This document shows, piece by piece, positions 6,892 through 6,906 of a stretch of DNA of 6,906 nucleotides. The position numbers were made by a program, and so were the translations under genes. Position 1 is the stretch's first letter. Every line of letters begins with the position of its first letter. This DNA is from Immundisolibacteraceae bacterium (GTDB lineage: Bacteria; Pseudomonadota; Gammaproteobacteria; Immundisolibacterales; Immundisolibacteraceae): assembly GCA_019090185.1 (NCBI GenBank), contig JAHRWJ010000150.1, positions 1 to 6,906 of the forward strand, given 5' to 3'. Under the pieces are notes generated by a model. That model searched no databases, was not told where the DNA came from, and saw only the letters and a program-made list of their open reading frames with translations.

Positions 6892-6906
6892 AGTAACTTC
6901 TTATTA

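Overview
The window is an ordinary piece of a gammaproteobacterial chromosome. Every supported gene lies on the minus strand, so transcription runs from high to low coordinates in the order fimV, truA, trpF, trpB, trpA (only the first codons of trpA are inside). This order, with the polar/pilus protein gene fimV upstream of truA and trpF, is familiar from Pseudomonas-like and marine gammaproteobacteria. The base composition looks close to half GC, and the protein sequences resemble those of Pseudomonas relatives (for example the MGHFG start region of TrpB and the FRVGL..VVLGIEYDG start region of TruA). A Cellvibrionales- or Oceanospirillales-type organism is a reasonable guess, but the genus cannot be fixed from sequence alone.

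Layout from the right edge. Positions 6751-6906 hold the fimV leader: a possible sigma70-type promoter, an imperfect inverted repeat around it, and a clear ribosome binding site. Positions 3019-6750 are fimV, a 1243-residue inner-membrane protein with a signal peptide, a periplasmic FimV domain, a LysM module, a coiled coil, one membrane segment, a TPR-like block, a very long acidic region with internal repeats, and the conserved C-terminal FimV helix pair. Positions 2686-3018 are non-coding as far as can be seen; they contain a hairpin that may terminate fimV and a second small inverted repeat in the truA leader. Positions 1-2685 hold truA-trpF-trpB-trpA, packed so tightly that every junction overlaps (20, 23 and 4 bases).

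Working together: TrpF, TrpB and TrpA carry out the third and the last two steps of the chorismate-to-tryptophan branch. TruA makes pseudouridines in the tRNA anticodon arm and shares the transcript by position, not by pathway. FimV is a polar landmark/peptidoglycan-binding protein used by type IV pili and related polar machines; it is probably a separate transcription unit.

No mobile element, CRISPR array, RNA gene or unknown defence-like system was seen. The most interesting part is the fimV acidic region: 557 residues with only two lysines and no arginine, carrying a recent-looking in-frame duplication and three spaced copies of a STS motif.
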